This document shows positions 48,031 to 57,439 of a stretch of 64,000 nt of DNA, one piece after another. A program made the position numbers and the translations under genes. The stretch spans positions 265,836,825-265,900,824 of the forward strand of contig JBOZIK010000001.1 in assembly GCA_051453625.1 (NCBI GenBank), given 5' to 3'. This DNA is from Welwitschia mirabilis. Taxonomy: Eukaryota; Gnetophyta; Gnetopsida; Welwitschiales. Below the pieces are notes generated by a model. It saw only the letters and a program-made list of their open reading frames with translations, searched no databases and had not been told where the DNA came from. The stretch's first letter is position 1, and every line of letters starts with the position of its first letter.

Positions 48031-48392
48031 ATCACCTCTGATATTACAGGGCCTCCATTTGGATTGGGGCTTCTTCTTCTTATAGTCTAGTGATCATGAC
48101 CATGGTTTCATTTATAATAGTTATAGTAGCACTTCTTTCTACTTTAAGTTCCCATGATTACTAAGTTGAAAGCCATTTTTTAGACTCCAGTGCTTATTTT
48201 AGATGATTAACAATAGATTCTCCATCCATTTGGAGAAGAGAAGAGGTGGTGGACCAGTCAATTCTACCCCTACCATCAAATTCCTTTTTCATCCCATATG
48301 ATGCATTCTACTAGTACCCCTCTGACACAAAAACATTTAGACATAGCTCATGTATGAAGCAACGATGAATTATGTAATCATTTCTTTTACAA

Positions 48393-48790
48393 AATATGGC
48401 TTGTGTGGGAATGGAAATAACCTCAATGATAATAAAGTGGAGAATGAATAAAATATTGAACAAGCCTCGCACTCTATAAAGACTATAAAAAAATGATAGA
48501 TGAAGTGGTGAATAGAGATTACATAGTGAGGGAAAAAACTTGCTGCAGTTTAAGTATCTATGTTAATAAATAAATCCATGTGGCTACATCTAACACTTCC
48601 ATTGTTGCTGATACATTCCTGCATGGACGACATGGACACCTATGGGTATGAGGTTCCAAAGGGCATAACATTATTTCTGAACCTTTAGCAATTGATAGAG
48701 ACATTGTATTTTGGGAAAACGATGTGTATTTTAATACACCTAAACATTTTAGTAGTGAAGAATCAATGGATCTGACAAGGCAACACGAAT
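48393..48790 (+). pseudogene. Cytochrome P450 fragment (CYP71-clan type)
   Basis: P450s are heme mono-oxygenases of the ER. Read over three frames, the fragment holds in order: helix I NMACVGMEITS (AGxET/S oxygen-binding motif) and LNKPRTL; helix J MIDEVVNRDYIVRE; a K-helix region NKSMW then LHLTLPLLLIHSC, where the invariant ExxR is now KxxW; GYEVPKGITLFLNL; AIDRDIVFWEND; and FNTPKHF, the PERF-like meander. It stops just before the heme Cys loop. The sequence before it (TTTCTTTTACAA) resembles a 3' splice site, which fits the intron that precedes helix I in many A-type plant P450 genes. At least two frameshifts and stops make it dead. It is antisense to M5, so it was acquired as genomic DNA or as a read-through product. 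The family call is firm; the subfamily is not assignable. Confidence 0.9.
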
Positions 48791-48829
48791 CTAACCAATG
48801 AATTTATAAGAGTGCATGTTTTCTATTTC

Positions 48830-48926
48830 TTTTCAATCTCACGGGAGAATGAAAAGAACTCCTCGATGTCATGCTTAGTTGTACACAGAGACATATTCAT
48901 AACTTAAATGGTAGTTTTCATTGCCT
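48830..48926 (-). pseudogene. Possible RRM-protein fragment
   Basis: After a CTGCAG acceptor-like site the minus strand reads VMNMSLCTTKHDIEEFFSFS then REIE. This resembles the beta1-alpha1 part of the RNA-recognition motif in plant BPA1-like proteins (V.NvSl.ateqDikEFFSFSG.IE). One stop lies near its start, and the reading is lost soon after. It abuts the P450 piece, which runs in the opposite direction. Alternatively it is an exon of the same unknown gene as the pieces at 49292-50146. Confidence 0.4.
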
Positions 48927-49086
48927 GCAGGGTAATCAAATATCCTTATAATGTGAAATGTATGGCCTTGTTCTAAAATAAAATGATTAATATTTTTTTT
49001 TTCTATGACTTCTTTGATTAAACATTACAAGTGTAAGGAAATATATTAAAGAAGGGGTACATTTTTACCTAAATTCTCTATAACTA

Positions 49087-49240
49087 AAATTAGGGTTTCA
49101 CAACCAGGTAAGTCCTCGAATAAACTTCTTTCTTTCTGCACATTTCGGTTCCAAAGCTTCTAAACAATCATTAATGAAAAGAATTTAAATAATAAGTGGC
49201 ATTTACCTTTCTCATCATTCTAATGCCCTCAAAGACTCTA
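49087..49240 (-). pseudogene. Exon-like fragments, RNP2-like motif
   Basis: The minus strand gives VFEGIRMMRK followed by GTAAAT, a donor-like site. Further on, after a TGCAG acceptor-like site, comes RKKFIRGLTW, resembling the RNP2 start of an RRM (RKIFVRGLaW, as in UBA2-type proteins). The two pieces are short and the match could be chance. Confidence 0.3.
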
Positions 49241-49291
49241 AACCTAATTAAAATAACTAATCATTTGTATTATTATAAAACTTCATCTTAC

Positions 49292-49561
49292 AGGGACTTG
49301 CACAGAATTAATCAAAAGAGCATTTAAGATAATCTCCATAGAAGCCTCATAAATTGACTGTAGGAGTTCACTCTCATCTGTGCAAGACTCTTCGCAACCT
49401 TCGGAAAGCTTTTGCACGAGCAAAACTAGTGGCCCTCCATTATCATGCAAAAGTCTTCTATCCTTTACTTTAAAGAGATACATAGAATAGACCTTCAGTG
49501 TCATCCGCTTCCTCTTCATCTATGAGTTCAAGAGCTGACTTACGAGATTCGATAAACTAAG
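49292..49561 (-). pseudogene. Exon-like fragment of an unidentified gene
   Basis: A 270-base segment on the minus strand, exactly 90 codons with one stop, bounded by TTTTCTAG before it and GTAAG after it, as an internal exon would be. The part 49519-49292 is fully open. Its residues (EGCEESCTDESELLQ, then SIYEASMEIILNALL) suggest an alpha-helical protein. Its base composition is richer in G+C than nearby retrotransposon DNA. I do not recognise the family. A second frame through the first third (SALELIDEEEADDTEGLF) is also open and acidic, so a frameshift may separate the two. Its place inside M5 points to capture from a host gene. Confidence 0.5.
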
Positions 49562-49618
49562 CTAGAAAATATGAGACATCTAAATCTTAACCCTACAAAT
49601 TAGAAAATAAATGAGAAC

Positions 49619-49795
49619 CTGAGAATGCATACCCTCTAAAAATGTTAACAAAGTTATTTCTCTTCTCTTTTGACCTTGGACAAGAGGATTGGAAAGGAAA
49701 TCATAACTAATAGGGACTTGCAAGATACTTCCATGGTGCCTTTCCTCTAGTGGAATTATGCACAGTCTACTTCATACATATCATACCCAAATTTA
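49619..49795 (-). pseudogene. Exon-like fragment, probably same gene
   Basis: Open on the minus strand for about 55 codons, including ERHHGSILQVPISYDFLSN, then REITLLTFLEGMHSQ, ending at a CAG/GTTCTC donor-like site. The 57-base interval to the next exon-like segment would be a very short intron. The family is not recognised. Codon-like composition and splice context support a gene fragment over retrotransposon coding sequence. Confidence 0.45.
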
Positions 49796-49974
49796 GTTAT
49801 TAAACGTGTAAAAACTACTATCGTTCTACAAATGTCTTTAACTCGATAACCCTTAATGGTAGTAGTCTATAACATCTCTCTTACAGGCCCTTGTTAAGCA
49901 AGTATGACCAAAAAGGTCAGGTCTGACTTTGCTTCTCAAAATAAAGAATTGATGGTCCTTGAATCCACTATTAT

Positions 49975-50146
49975 TCACTCATAAGGTAGCAGAGTCATTA
50001 ACATCACAAGAGCAAGATCATGAATTCTCTTCTTAGATTTTACATTCATCTTATGCAAACCTAATGTGAGATGGAAGGTTAAATGATAGTAATCAATGTG
50101 GGCCTCTTCTCCATTTTCTTTTGGCCTTAAACGTAATGCCCCTCTT
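49975..50146 (-). pseudogene. Exon-like fragment, unidentified
   Basis: Open for about 57 codons on the minus strand: RLRPKENGEEAHIDYY, then HLTFHLTLGLHKMNVKSKK and IHDLALVMLMTLL, then a stop. It looks like two helices from a helical-repeat protein, but I cannot name the family. It lies upstream of the two previous exon-like pieces in the same orientation. Confidence 0.4.
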
Positions 50147-50690
50147 TACTTAGGATCTTTACTTAAGATTGACAATAAAAATGTTGTTGAACATGTTTCC
50201 TTTTAACAATGCCCTTCCTTTGCCATACTAATTATCCCATTTCATAAAGCGTAATTTGGTTGATAATGGCATATAATGGTGGTGGCATTTATAACATAAT
50301 TTGGTCCTTCATGTGGACCCATAGCTGTCATTCATATAATTTATTCACATTTAACTCCACATTAAACCATGACATGATTCTAATTCATAACTTCACCATC
50401 ACATATTGTTGTTATGGAGGTGTTGAAATATAGAGGACATGCACATCATTATGCTAGAGGTTTTCTTAGTATCGAAAGATAATTTAATTCTTTTTATTTA
50501 GTTTCATTTAAATAATAATAATAATAATAAGAGACCATTTGATTACCATTACTAATTTAATAAGTACAAACTATTCATTATAGGTTTTAAAGCTAAAACT
50601 TATAATGACTTATGCCTATTAAACTTATAATTTAGGCTTTAATGTTGAATGAATAATGCCTTTAATTAACTACATCCAGTGAAATCATAA
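50147..50690. other. M5 leader region
   Basis: No gene recognised. A short (AAT)n run lies at 50511-50530. Directly before the PBS on the minus strand side nothing else stands out. Confidence 0.5.
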
Positions 50691-50696
50691 CCTAGC

Positions 50697-50708
50697 ACTC
50701 TGATACCA
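50697..50708 (-). other. M5 primer-binding site, initiator tRNA-Met
   Basis: Minus strand TGGTATCAGAGT, four bases after the LTR terminus TTTCA. Confidence 0.9.
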
Positions 50709-52750
50709 AAATGAAATGACCCAAAAATTTTATGGTTGAAAATATTTTATCTTTAAAACTCCAATATCAAATTGTAACAACCCAAAAATACTACTATTAA
50801 AAACTTCAACACTTGCTCTGACGCTTTGATACCCAAAATGTAACACCCACTTTTCTTATTCTAAACTTATGAAAATTACTTATTGAATAAGGGATTAAAT
50901 CCTTATTATTATCCTCTAAAAAAAGAATTAATTAAAAACTATCTATATTATTGATAGAAAATTTAAAGTTTGTAACATCCAACTCAAGAATCTGTAACTT
51001 CCTTAATAATGGCTCTCTTTAAGGTGATCCTCTCCTCCATGATACATTAAATTAGTTTTTAAAAGGGACTTTCCTCTTCAACCCTTAATTAATTTCAAAA
51101 GGAAAGGTAACTTTCTTTTCTTAGGATTTAAATTCCTTTGGAAGGAGGAAAAGTCTCTTGTCCACATTTAAAAGAAATTTTATCAAAGATACATTACAAA
51201 ACTTCTAATAGACTCAAGAAAACATCAACTTATCACAAAATCTTCTAAAGTTTTCCAATGAAATTTTCTATTCCAAGAATATTCTCAAGAATCCATAATT
51301 TCTTTCATTTGATATTTAATAAAATATTTCATAAATACATGGGAAAAGATTCAAGTTTTTCAACAAATTTCATCAAATAACAACTGAAAAATATAACTTC
51401 TAGTAAAAAAATTTTATTTTAAGAATGAAAATCATCATTCCATATAAAAATGAAAGCCACACATTATGAATAAATAGAGTCTGTCTCTAATTAAAATAAC
51501 AAATAACACATTAAATGTTTATGTATTTAGGTATTTAACTCTAATAGCCCAAGAGATATAATTAATTAGAGGACTTTTCTACCATTATAGACCCAATGAT
51601 CCATCATAAAGTTATGCCATCTCAGCGATTAGACTCAATACTTATCACCTGTTACAAAAACATATGGGATGAGAATTGTGAAAAACTCATAGCCCCCAGT
51701 ATAGCCCAGGTAAGAATAGATATTTTGACAAGATACTTCAAGGATTGAGATAGAAAGAAAACATTCAAGACTTACAAGAACTCAAAGACATACATAGATA
51801 ATGAGCTCATGATTATGAATGAGAATATTAAACATATGATCTCAATCATCATTAACTTCACTGCCTCTTTCAGTGATCTGTGAAGCCCACTGCCTCATTC
51901 AGTGATTTGTGGTTCTCATATAATAATTAACTTCATTGGCCCATTTAATGATCTGTGAAGCTCATTATCTCATTTGATGATCTGTGATACTCATAATATA
52001 TATATGTATAATCTCAATTATCATTAACTTTACTACCTCATTTGGTGATTTGTGAAGCCCACTGCCTCATTCGGTGATCCGTGGTAATATAATATCCCCA
52101 CTGGCTTATTTGATGATCTATGGAATTCTCTCTTTGCTACCTTGTTTGGCGATCTGTGAAGTCCACTACCTCATTTAACGATTTGTGGAAAATCTATAAC
52201 CATAAGTCCAATAAGATGATATCATAAAGCTAAGAGAAGTTTGACCACAACATAGCATCTTGATAATAAGATAACTTCATGATAGGATTTAATCACAAAT
52301 TTTCTTCTTATATAAGAAGATAACTTCAAGAAATTGAGAAAAGGTAAAAAAAAAGAGATATGCATCAACATCGAGTTTTCCCTATTTAAGCAACATATGA
52401 TTTAACAACCAACTTACAAGAATACATATGCATTAATCTCAATAAATAAATGCATAAGAAAGGANNNNNNNNNNNNNNNNNNNNNNNNNNNNNNNNNNNN
52501 NNNNNNNNATTTCATATAAAATTCATAAGAAAGGACCAATAAAGAAGCAAAAAGTAAGGAATCATACATAAACATGATAAATTCAATAAAAAATGCATAA
52601 GAAAGGATCATTAAGGAAGCACAAATTAAGAAACCATACCAAGTTTTAAAAAGAACTCAAGATCTTTGCAAGTCTTCAAGGCTTTTCTAGGCTCCAAGAC
52701 TCAGTATTAGAAGGTTCTCCAAAAATGAAAGTAAAGAAAAATGAGGAGGA

Positions 52751-52766
52751 GAGTCCTATTTATAAT
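52751..52766 (-). promoter_or_regulatory. M5 5' LTR TATA box
   Basis: Minus strand TTATAAATAGGACTC, with the corresponding position in the 3' LTR changed to TTATACATAGGACTC. Confidence 0.55.
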
Positions 52767-53135
52767 TAAGATAAAGAGTCACAAGAATAAGAGAACAAAA
52801 TGAAAGTTGGTAAAGATTCCATGCATGTGAAGACAAAGCATCATGAATGAGGGCAATTAAGAGAGGGGTTGTATAATGTCTCATAAATGATTGCCTAGCC
52901 ACTGGGTGCTTTTAATAATATAATCAAGATAATGATTCACATTTAATAATGAGAAAAGGGAATAAATAACATGTCTCCACATTATACATTTAATTTAGCA
53001 TTTACTTTCAATTGGGTAAGTAAATAAAAGATATCAGCTCCATCACAAGAGCATATAAAAATTGGGTACAAACATTTAATCAAAAGGTATTCATATTACA
53101 ACCCAATAATAGTGCATTTTAATAACATAGCAATT

Positions 53136-53280
53136 ATTATAATTGGGGTTTTAAGTAATTAAATATTAGAATTGGGGTTTTAAGTAATTAAATATTTAAT
53201 TAAATATTTTTCAAATATTTCATTAAATATTAGGGTTTTAAGCAATTATTAGAATTGGGGTTTTAAGTAATTAAATTTTA
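53136..53280. repeat. Short tandem expansion in M5 U3
   Basis: At least three copies of ATTGGGGTTTTAAGTAATTAA-like units mixed with AAATATTT words. The 3' LTR has a single copy (45732-45760). Confidence 0.85.
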
Positions 53281-53307
53281 TAAGAAAGTAAAAATGTTGA
53301 CATAACA

Positions 53308-53312
53308 ATGTT
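53308..53312. repeat. M5 target-site duplication, right (ATGTT)
   Basis: Second copy of the 5-bp ATGTT next to the LTR terminus. Confidence 0.85.
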
Positions 53313-53519
53313 TGATTTTAAGATGTGTACAGATTTAAGACATCTTCATTAGAGACACTTACAAAACTAAAGATGTCTATAATAAAACTTTTAGATTTAA
53401 GAAAAAAATCTACAACTAGTATAATCATAAGAATAACATTCAAGAACCTAAAACTCATATACATAATTTAATTATACAAACTACATCTAATCATAATCTC
53501 AACTCATAAGATAAATGCA

Positions 53520-55430
53520 ATGGAGTTTAGATGTTAAATATGTTACCTTCTTTACCTACCTCATTGGGAAACTCCCAATCTCCAAGTTCTTGTACAATTT
53601 AGTGTATCCTTTACTTCCTTTAGATTTTGTAGTCTTATTGATAATCAAATCATTGTTGTATTGGGTTGTAACATAATTGTTATGCCTTAAGTAATTGCTA
53701 CACATGTGATGATGGTTTTTCTTCTCGGTTTTGATATTTAATTTATCTCTAGGTACTCAAGCTTTCCTTGGTCTATTCTGCATAGAATGATATGCTAGTC
53801 TACTATGCCTCATAGCATTCTTAGTATAGTATCTATGTTTAAATTTTATTGGACATCTATATTGATAATTATTTCTACAATAATAGTAATAGAAAATAAT
53901 GTTATTTGTAAATGTCAAATGTTCATACCTTGTCTTATAATTCCATTTTTTAAATAAAAGAGCTGGGTATCCCAAGCCACTCTTGTCATTTGTATTTCTA
54001 CTTTGGTCAAGCATGATGTTTATGGTTTCTTTACCTTGTGTAAATTTCTTAATGATTTTCTTTGAATCTAAAGGTTCTTATCATACATTCTCTAAAACAC
54101 ACACTAGTCTATCAATCTTATCTTTAAGAGTTAATTTTTTAATGAATAACTTACTATAAGTATGATTTTCTTGTTCATATTTCTTTTCATGAATATTAAG
54201 TAACTCTTTAATTTTTTTACATAATTTTTACAAATTAATAAACTCTTTATAAATTAAATAATATTTTTCTTAAATACTTATACTTATTTCGTCCTCAATA
54301 TTCAAATCATACTCATCTTCTAAATCATTGCATTCATCTTATGTGTGTGCTATGGTTATGTAGGAAGGATGTGTTTTCTCATATATGATGCTTAATCTTA
54401 AAAAGTTTTGGCATCTATCTAACAAAAAATGATTTATTATTTATTAACTCCTTCATTTGTTTATCTTCCTATAATTTTTTAGTAATATGTCCTCTTCATT
54501 CACATACCCAACATTGTATTTTTAAACATTTTAAAAAGTAGTATGATAAGATGACTTACCTTTTACTTGAAATTTGGATGATCTTTTGAATTCATCTCTT
54601 CTATTGCACTTGTGTGAAAGTAGTCTTTTTACTTTTCTCATGATTAAGGATAGTTCCTCATCTTCATCATTAGAACCATCTTCTTCATGATCTTTCTTTA
54701 TCTTTCCTTTTGATATCTGATTTGTATTTTGGCTTGCATTAAGTACAATAGGTTTTTTCTTTAATGCTTCCTCTTGTATGAGATTCATTTCATATGTTGT
54801 AAGAGCACTCTATAGCTCTTCTATCTTCATTGTATTCAAATTTCTAGATTCTTCCATAGGTGTGATCTTTGACTTATAATCAAAGGTTAGTGATCTAATA
54901 AAATTTTTAATTACCTTTGCTTTAGGAAGATCTTCTTTAATATCACGTAGTGCATTTACAATGTTTGAAACTCTAGTAAATTACTCATGAACTTTTTCTC
55001 CTTAATTCATCTTTAGATTCTTAAAATGATTTGTCCAATCTATAAGCTTAGACTATTTCACAATAGATGTATCTTCATATGTTCCAACTAAACCATTTCA
55101 AATTTTTTATGTCATCTTGTAACTTACTATTCTATTTAAAGATAAAGTGGAATAAAGTGAATTCCTAGCTTTAGAGTCATACATGAATGTAGTTTTTTCC
55201 TTCATCTATCTAGTCTTTTATTTTCTTAATTTAACTAGTGGTATTTCCTATAGTATTTGTAATGATATTTGTAAGATCTATGTATTCTTATTTTATGCTC
55301 TGCCATACTTGAAACTCAAAATAATGTAACTACACCTACATCCTCATTTTCCAATAGGCATATTCTATTTCATTAAAGAACAAAGTTCTAATAGATGATA
55401 CCTTTTTCATTGTTCACTTAAGGAAGTTAC
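53520..55430 (-). pseudogene. gag of SIRE/Maximus-like copia (M4)
   Basis: Long gag relic in the order typical of SIRE gag. N-terminal part: EYAYWKMRM near 55365, then IRSLTFDYESKITPMEES and LQGALTTYEMN, as in copia capsid. Next is an acidic stretch EEDGSNDEDEELSLIMRK (open frame 54788-54531). A zinc knuckle beginning CWVC, with a stop inside and GH after it, lies near 54500. Then a coiled-coil-like segment (KKYEQENHTYSKLF), KFTQGKETINIMLDQ and SGLGY, the signature before the second Cys region (open frame 54014-53757). It ends near 53745 with VPRD, the WVPK-type gag-protease border. Stops and frameshifts throughout. This signature places M4 in the SIRE lineage with good confidence. Confidence 0.88.
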
Positions 55431-55448
55431 TTCTTTTTGGGAGTACCC

Positions 55449-55460
55449 GCTCTGATACCA
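55449..55460 (-). other. M4 primer-binding site, initiator tRNA-Met
   Basis: Minus strand TGGTATCAGAGC followed by GGGTAC, between the LTR end and gag. Confidence 0.92.
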
Positions 55461-55462
55461 AT

Positions 55463-56901
55463 TAAGAATCATTAAACTTAGTAGGGAAGGGTATGTGATT
55501 TTTACCAAAACAAAAATTATACTCCCCAATAATAAAAATCATAGTAAAAGCCTTATTAAGATAATATAGTTTTCTAGTTTGGGTATGTTCACACATAGAG
55601 GGTAGCTTCTACTCACACTTTAGATATTCCTAACCTATAAGAAAATAATGGTTTTTTAGCATACCACCAACCTTACATCAAATGAGAGTCTCCTTGCAAA
55701 GTAACACTCTCTTCCCCTCATAGGAATAATGGTTTTCATAGGTGAATCATAAACCTTTACAATAGTAAGAGTCTCATCATAAGACAAAACTCTCTCCCCT
55801 ATAAGGGAATAGTGGTTTTTATAAACACATCGCAAATATTTACAATAATAAGAGTTTTCTCACAAGGAATTACTCTTTCCCTTTCAAAGAAGTAATGATT
55901 TGCTAGATAACTAATAATATTACATCTAATAAGTTCCTAAAAGAACAATAAAAAATGCAAACCCCTAAAAGAGTTATGTTATAAAGTATTTAATATTCAA
56001 TAAATGGATTCTATAATAGTATTTAAGACTAAGATAGTTTAGAATGAATAATCAAAATCCAATACAATAATAAACATGAATATTTTCTTTGGTATAGATT
56101 TTAAATCCTTAAGTTATTATTACTATCATAAGTATGAATGAGAAAAAATGATAGTAATGAAGATCCAAATTTAAGATATGAAAATAATACTAACCCCTTG
56201 CAAATGAATCTTTTAATTTATTCATAAGAGATTCTCTTACTCATGCATTTCAAGATCTGTATATCTTTTGATTTAATGAAATGCTAAACATTCTTCTTTG
56301 TTTTATGATATTGAGGCTTTATAGGATTGACGAAGATCTAGGCATTTGATCTTGAAAGGTGGTTATTTGATTCTATAACTTCCATGCAATGGATAGTCAA
56401 TGTCTATTCTTTGGATACATAACTTTATTTTTAATTGATGTGAATTTTGATTAAAGACATCTTGAATTTTTTAGATGTCTTCACTTTAGACATCTTCACT
56501 TTTGTAGATGTCTTAAGTCAACTTGACTAAATTCTAATGAATTTTTCTCTATAGTATTATTGGACCTTTGTGATCATAAATTTATAATGTACAAGTTTAT
56601 ATCTCATTTAAAATTTAAGATATTAGTCAAAAATCAAATTGAGTATGTACTTGTTTCAGCTCATTATGTTTGAGACATCTTCACTTATCCAAACTTCTTC
56701 ATTTGAGACATCTTTAATTCCTTAGATGTCTTCAAACAATTTATTTTATAGTTTAGCATATGATACTTTTTGTAAGATTATGTCTTTGAAGATCCATCAT
56801 GCTCTAGTGCCTAACAATGTTTGATTTTTGTATGAAGACCTATTTCCATAATGACATAAAATGCTGAACAAGAAGAATCATCAAAACTAGATTGTTCAAC
56901 A
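55463..56901 (-). repeat. M4 5' LTR
   Basis: On the minus strand it starts TGTTGAACAATCTAG at 56901. It matches the left LTR over about 1.1 kb. A TATA-like CCTATAAAGCC is at about 56313-56323 (minus). Upstream of that are paired AGATGTCT/AGACATCT words (56457-56740). In the transcribed part lie four tandem units of exactly 82 bp. No gene is present. Confidence 0.88.
55634..55950. repeat. 82-bp tandem repeat in M4 LTR leader
   Basis: Units start at 55634, 55716, 55798 and 55880, each with a CCTATAAGGGAATAATGGTT-like head and a CCTTTACAATAATAAGAGT-like middle. The left LTR shows two such units (about 39165 and 39236). Confidence 0.92.
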
Positions 56902-57430
56902 TGTATCTTGTCAAGCTTTTTATTGTCTTAAGACTTACATAATAATCATTTATCAAATCAATTTGACATTAAACAATTTACATCATCTAATATCACTAGA
57001 ATTATCAATCTTCTATAATAGAACTCTTACATCTTTTGTAAGCCAAAGTTTTGTAACCTTCTAGTACCTTTCATAGATTGTGTGCATCTAAAAAATGATC
57101 TTTAATAACTATTTTCTTATATTAAATGAATTGGTAACGAAAATATAATGGTAGACTACATCAAATCCCTAATAATCCCAAAATAGACCATAAGTTAAAT
57201 CATGAGAGTAATCCTATCTTTAAAGGCCATCCATGTAAAATATCTTAAGAAAAATAATTCATCATCTTTTCAATTTTATAACTTTAAAAGAAACTTTCAT
57301 CTCAATTAACCTAGAAGTATTTTGAAATAATACCTTTAACTATAATATCTAGGATCATCTTCATGTATTTCTTAATCTTCCAATATAGATAGAATTGACT
57401 TTAAGCTAGCAATGATTCAACTGCTTTCAC
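56902..57430. other. Unassigned stretch
   Basis: AT-rich with no recognised coding sequence; possibly the leader or N-terminal gag of P2. Confidence 0.4.
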
Positions 57431-57439
57431 ATTTTCATG

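Larger units (their letters stand above)
43144..53307 (-). mobile_element. Non-autonomous Tekay/Del-like element M5 with gene cargo
   Basis: LTRs at 43144-45822 and 50712-53307, initiator-Met PBS at 50697-50708 and purine tract at 45823-45852 (minus strand GAGGACGAAACTTC followed by AAGGAGGTGAGAAA, typical of Tekay/Del 3' ends) define a 10.2-kb element on the minus strand. The flanking 5-bp duplication ATGTT shows it inserted as one unit into M4. In the 4.8-kb interior no gag, RT or integrase is recognisable. Instead 48030-50150 holds fragments of host-like genes in both orientations. Confidence 0.9.
50712..53307 (-). repeat. M5 5' LTR
   Basis: Starts TGTTATGTCAACATT on the minus strand at 53307 and ends GGTCATTTCA at 50712. 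TATA box ATTATAAATAGGACTC at 52751-52766 (minus). The 72-bp repeat array (52414-52640) lies just downstream of it in the transcribed part, with a 44-N gap at 52465-52508; the 29-bp block is at 51855-52195. Near the start (53136-53280) the phrase TTGGGGTTTTAAGTAATTAA is repeated several times, an expansion absent from the 3' LTR. Confidence 0.9.
39131..56901 (-). mobile_element. SIRE/Maximus-like Ty1-copia element M4
   Basis: Minus-strand element split by nested element M5. Parts in transcription order: 5' LTR (55463-56901), PBS (55449-55460), gag (53520-55430), M5 insertion, env-like ORF relic (41520-42239), purine tract (40257-40280), 3' LTR (about 39155-40256). No protease, integrase, RT or RNase H of copia type is visible in the roughly 1 kb left between gag and the env-like relic, so pol was lost. 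Its outer left end is truncated, so no target duplication can be read. Confidence 0.85.
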
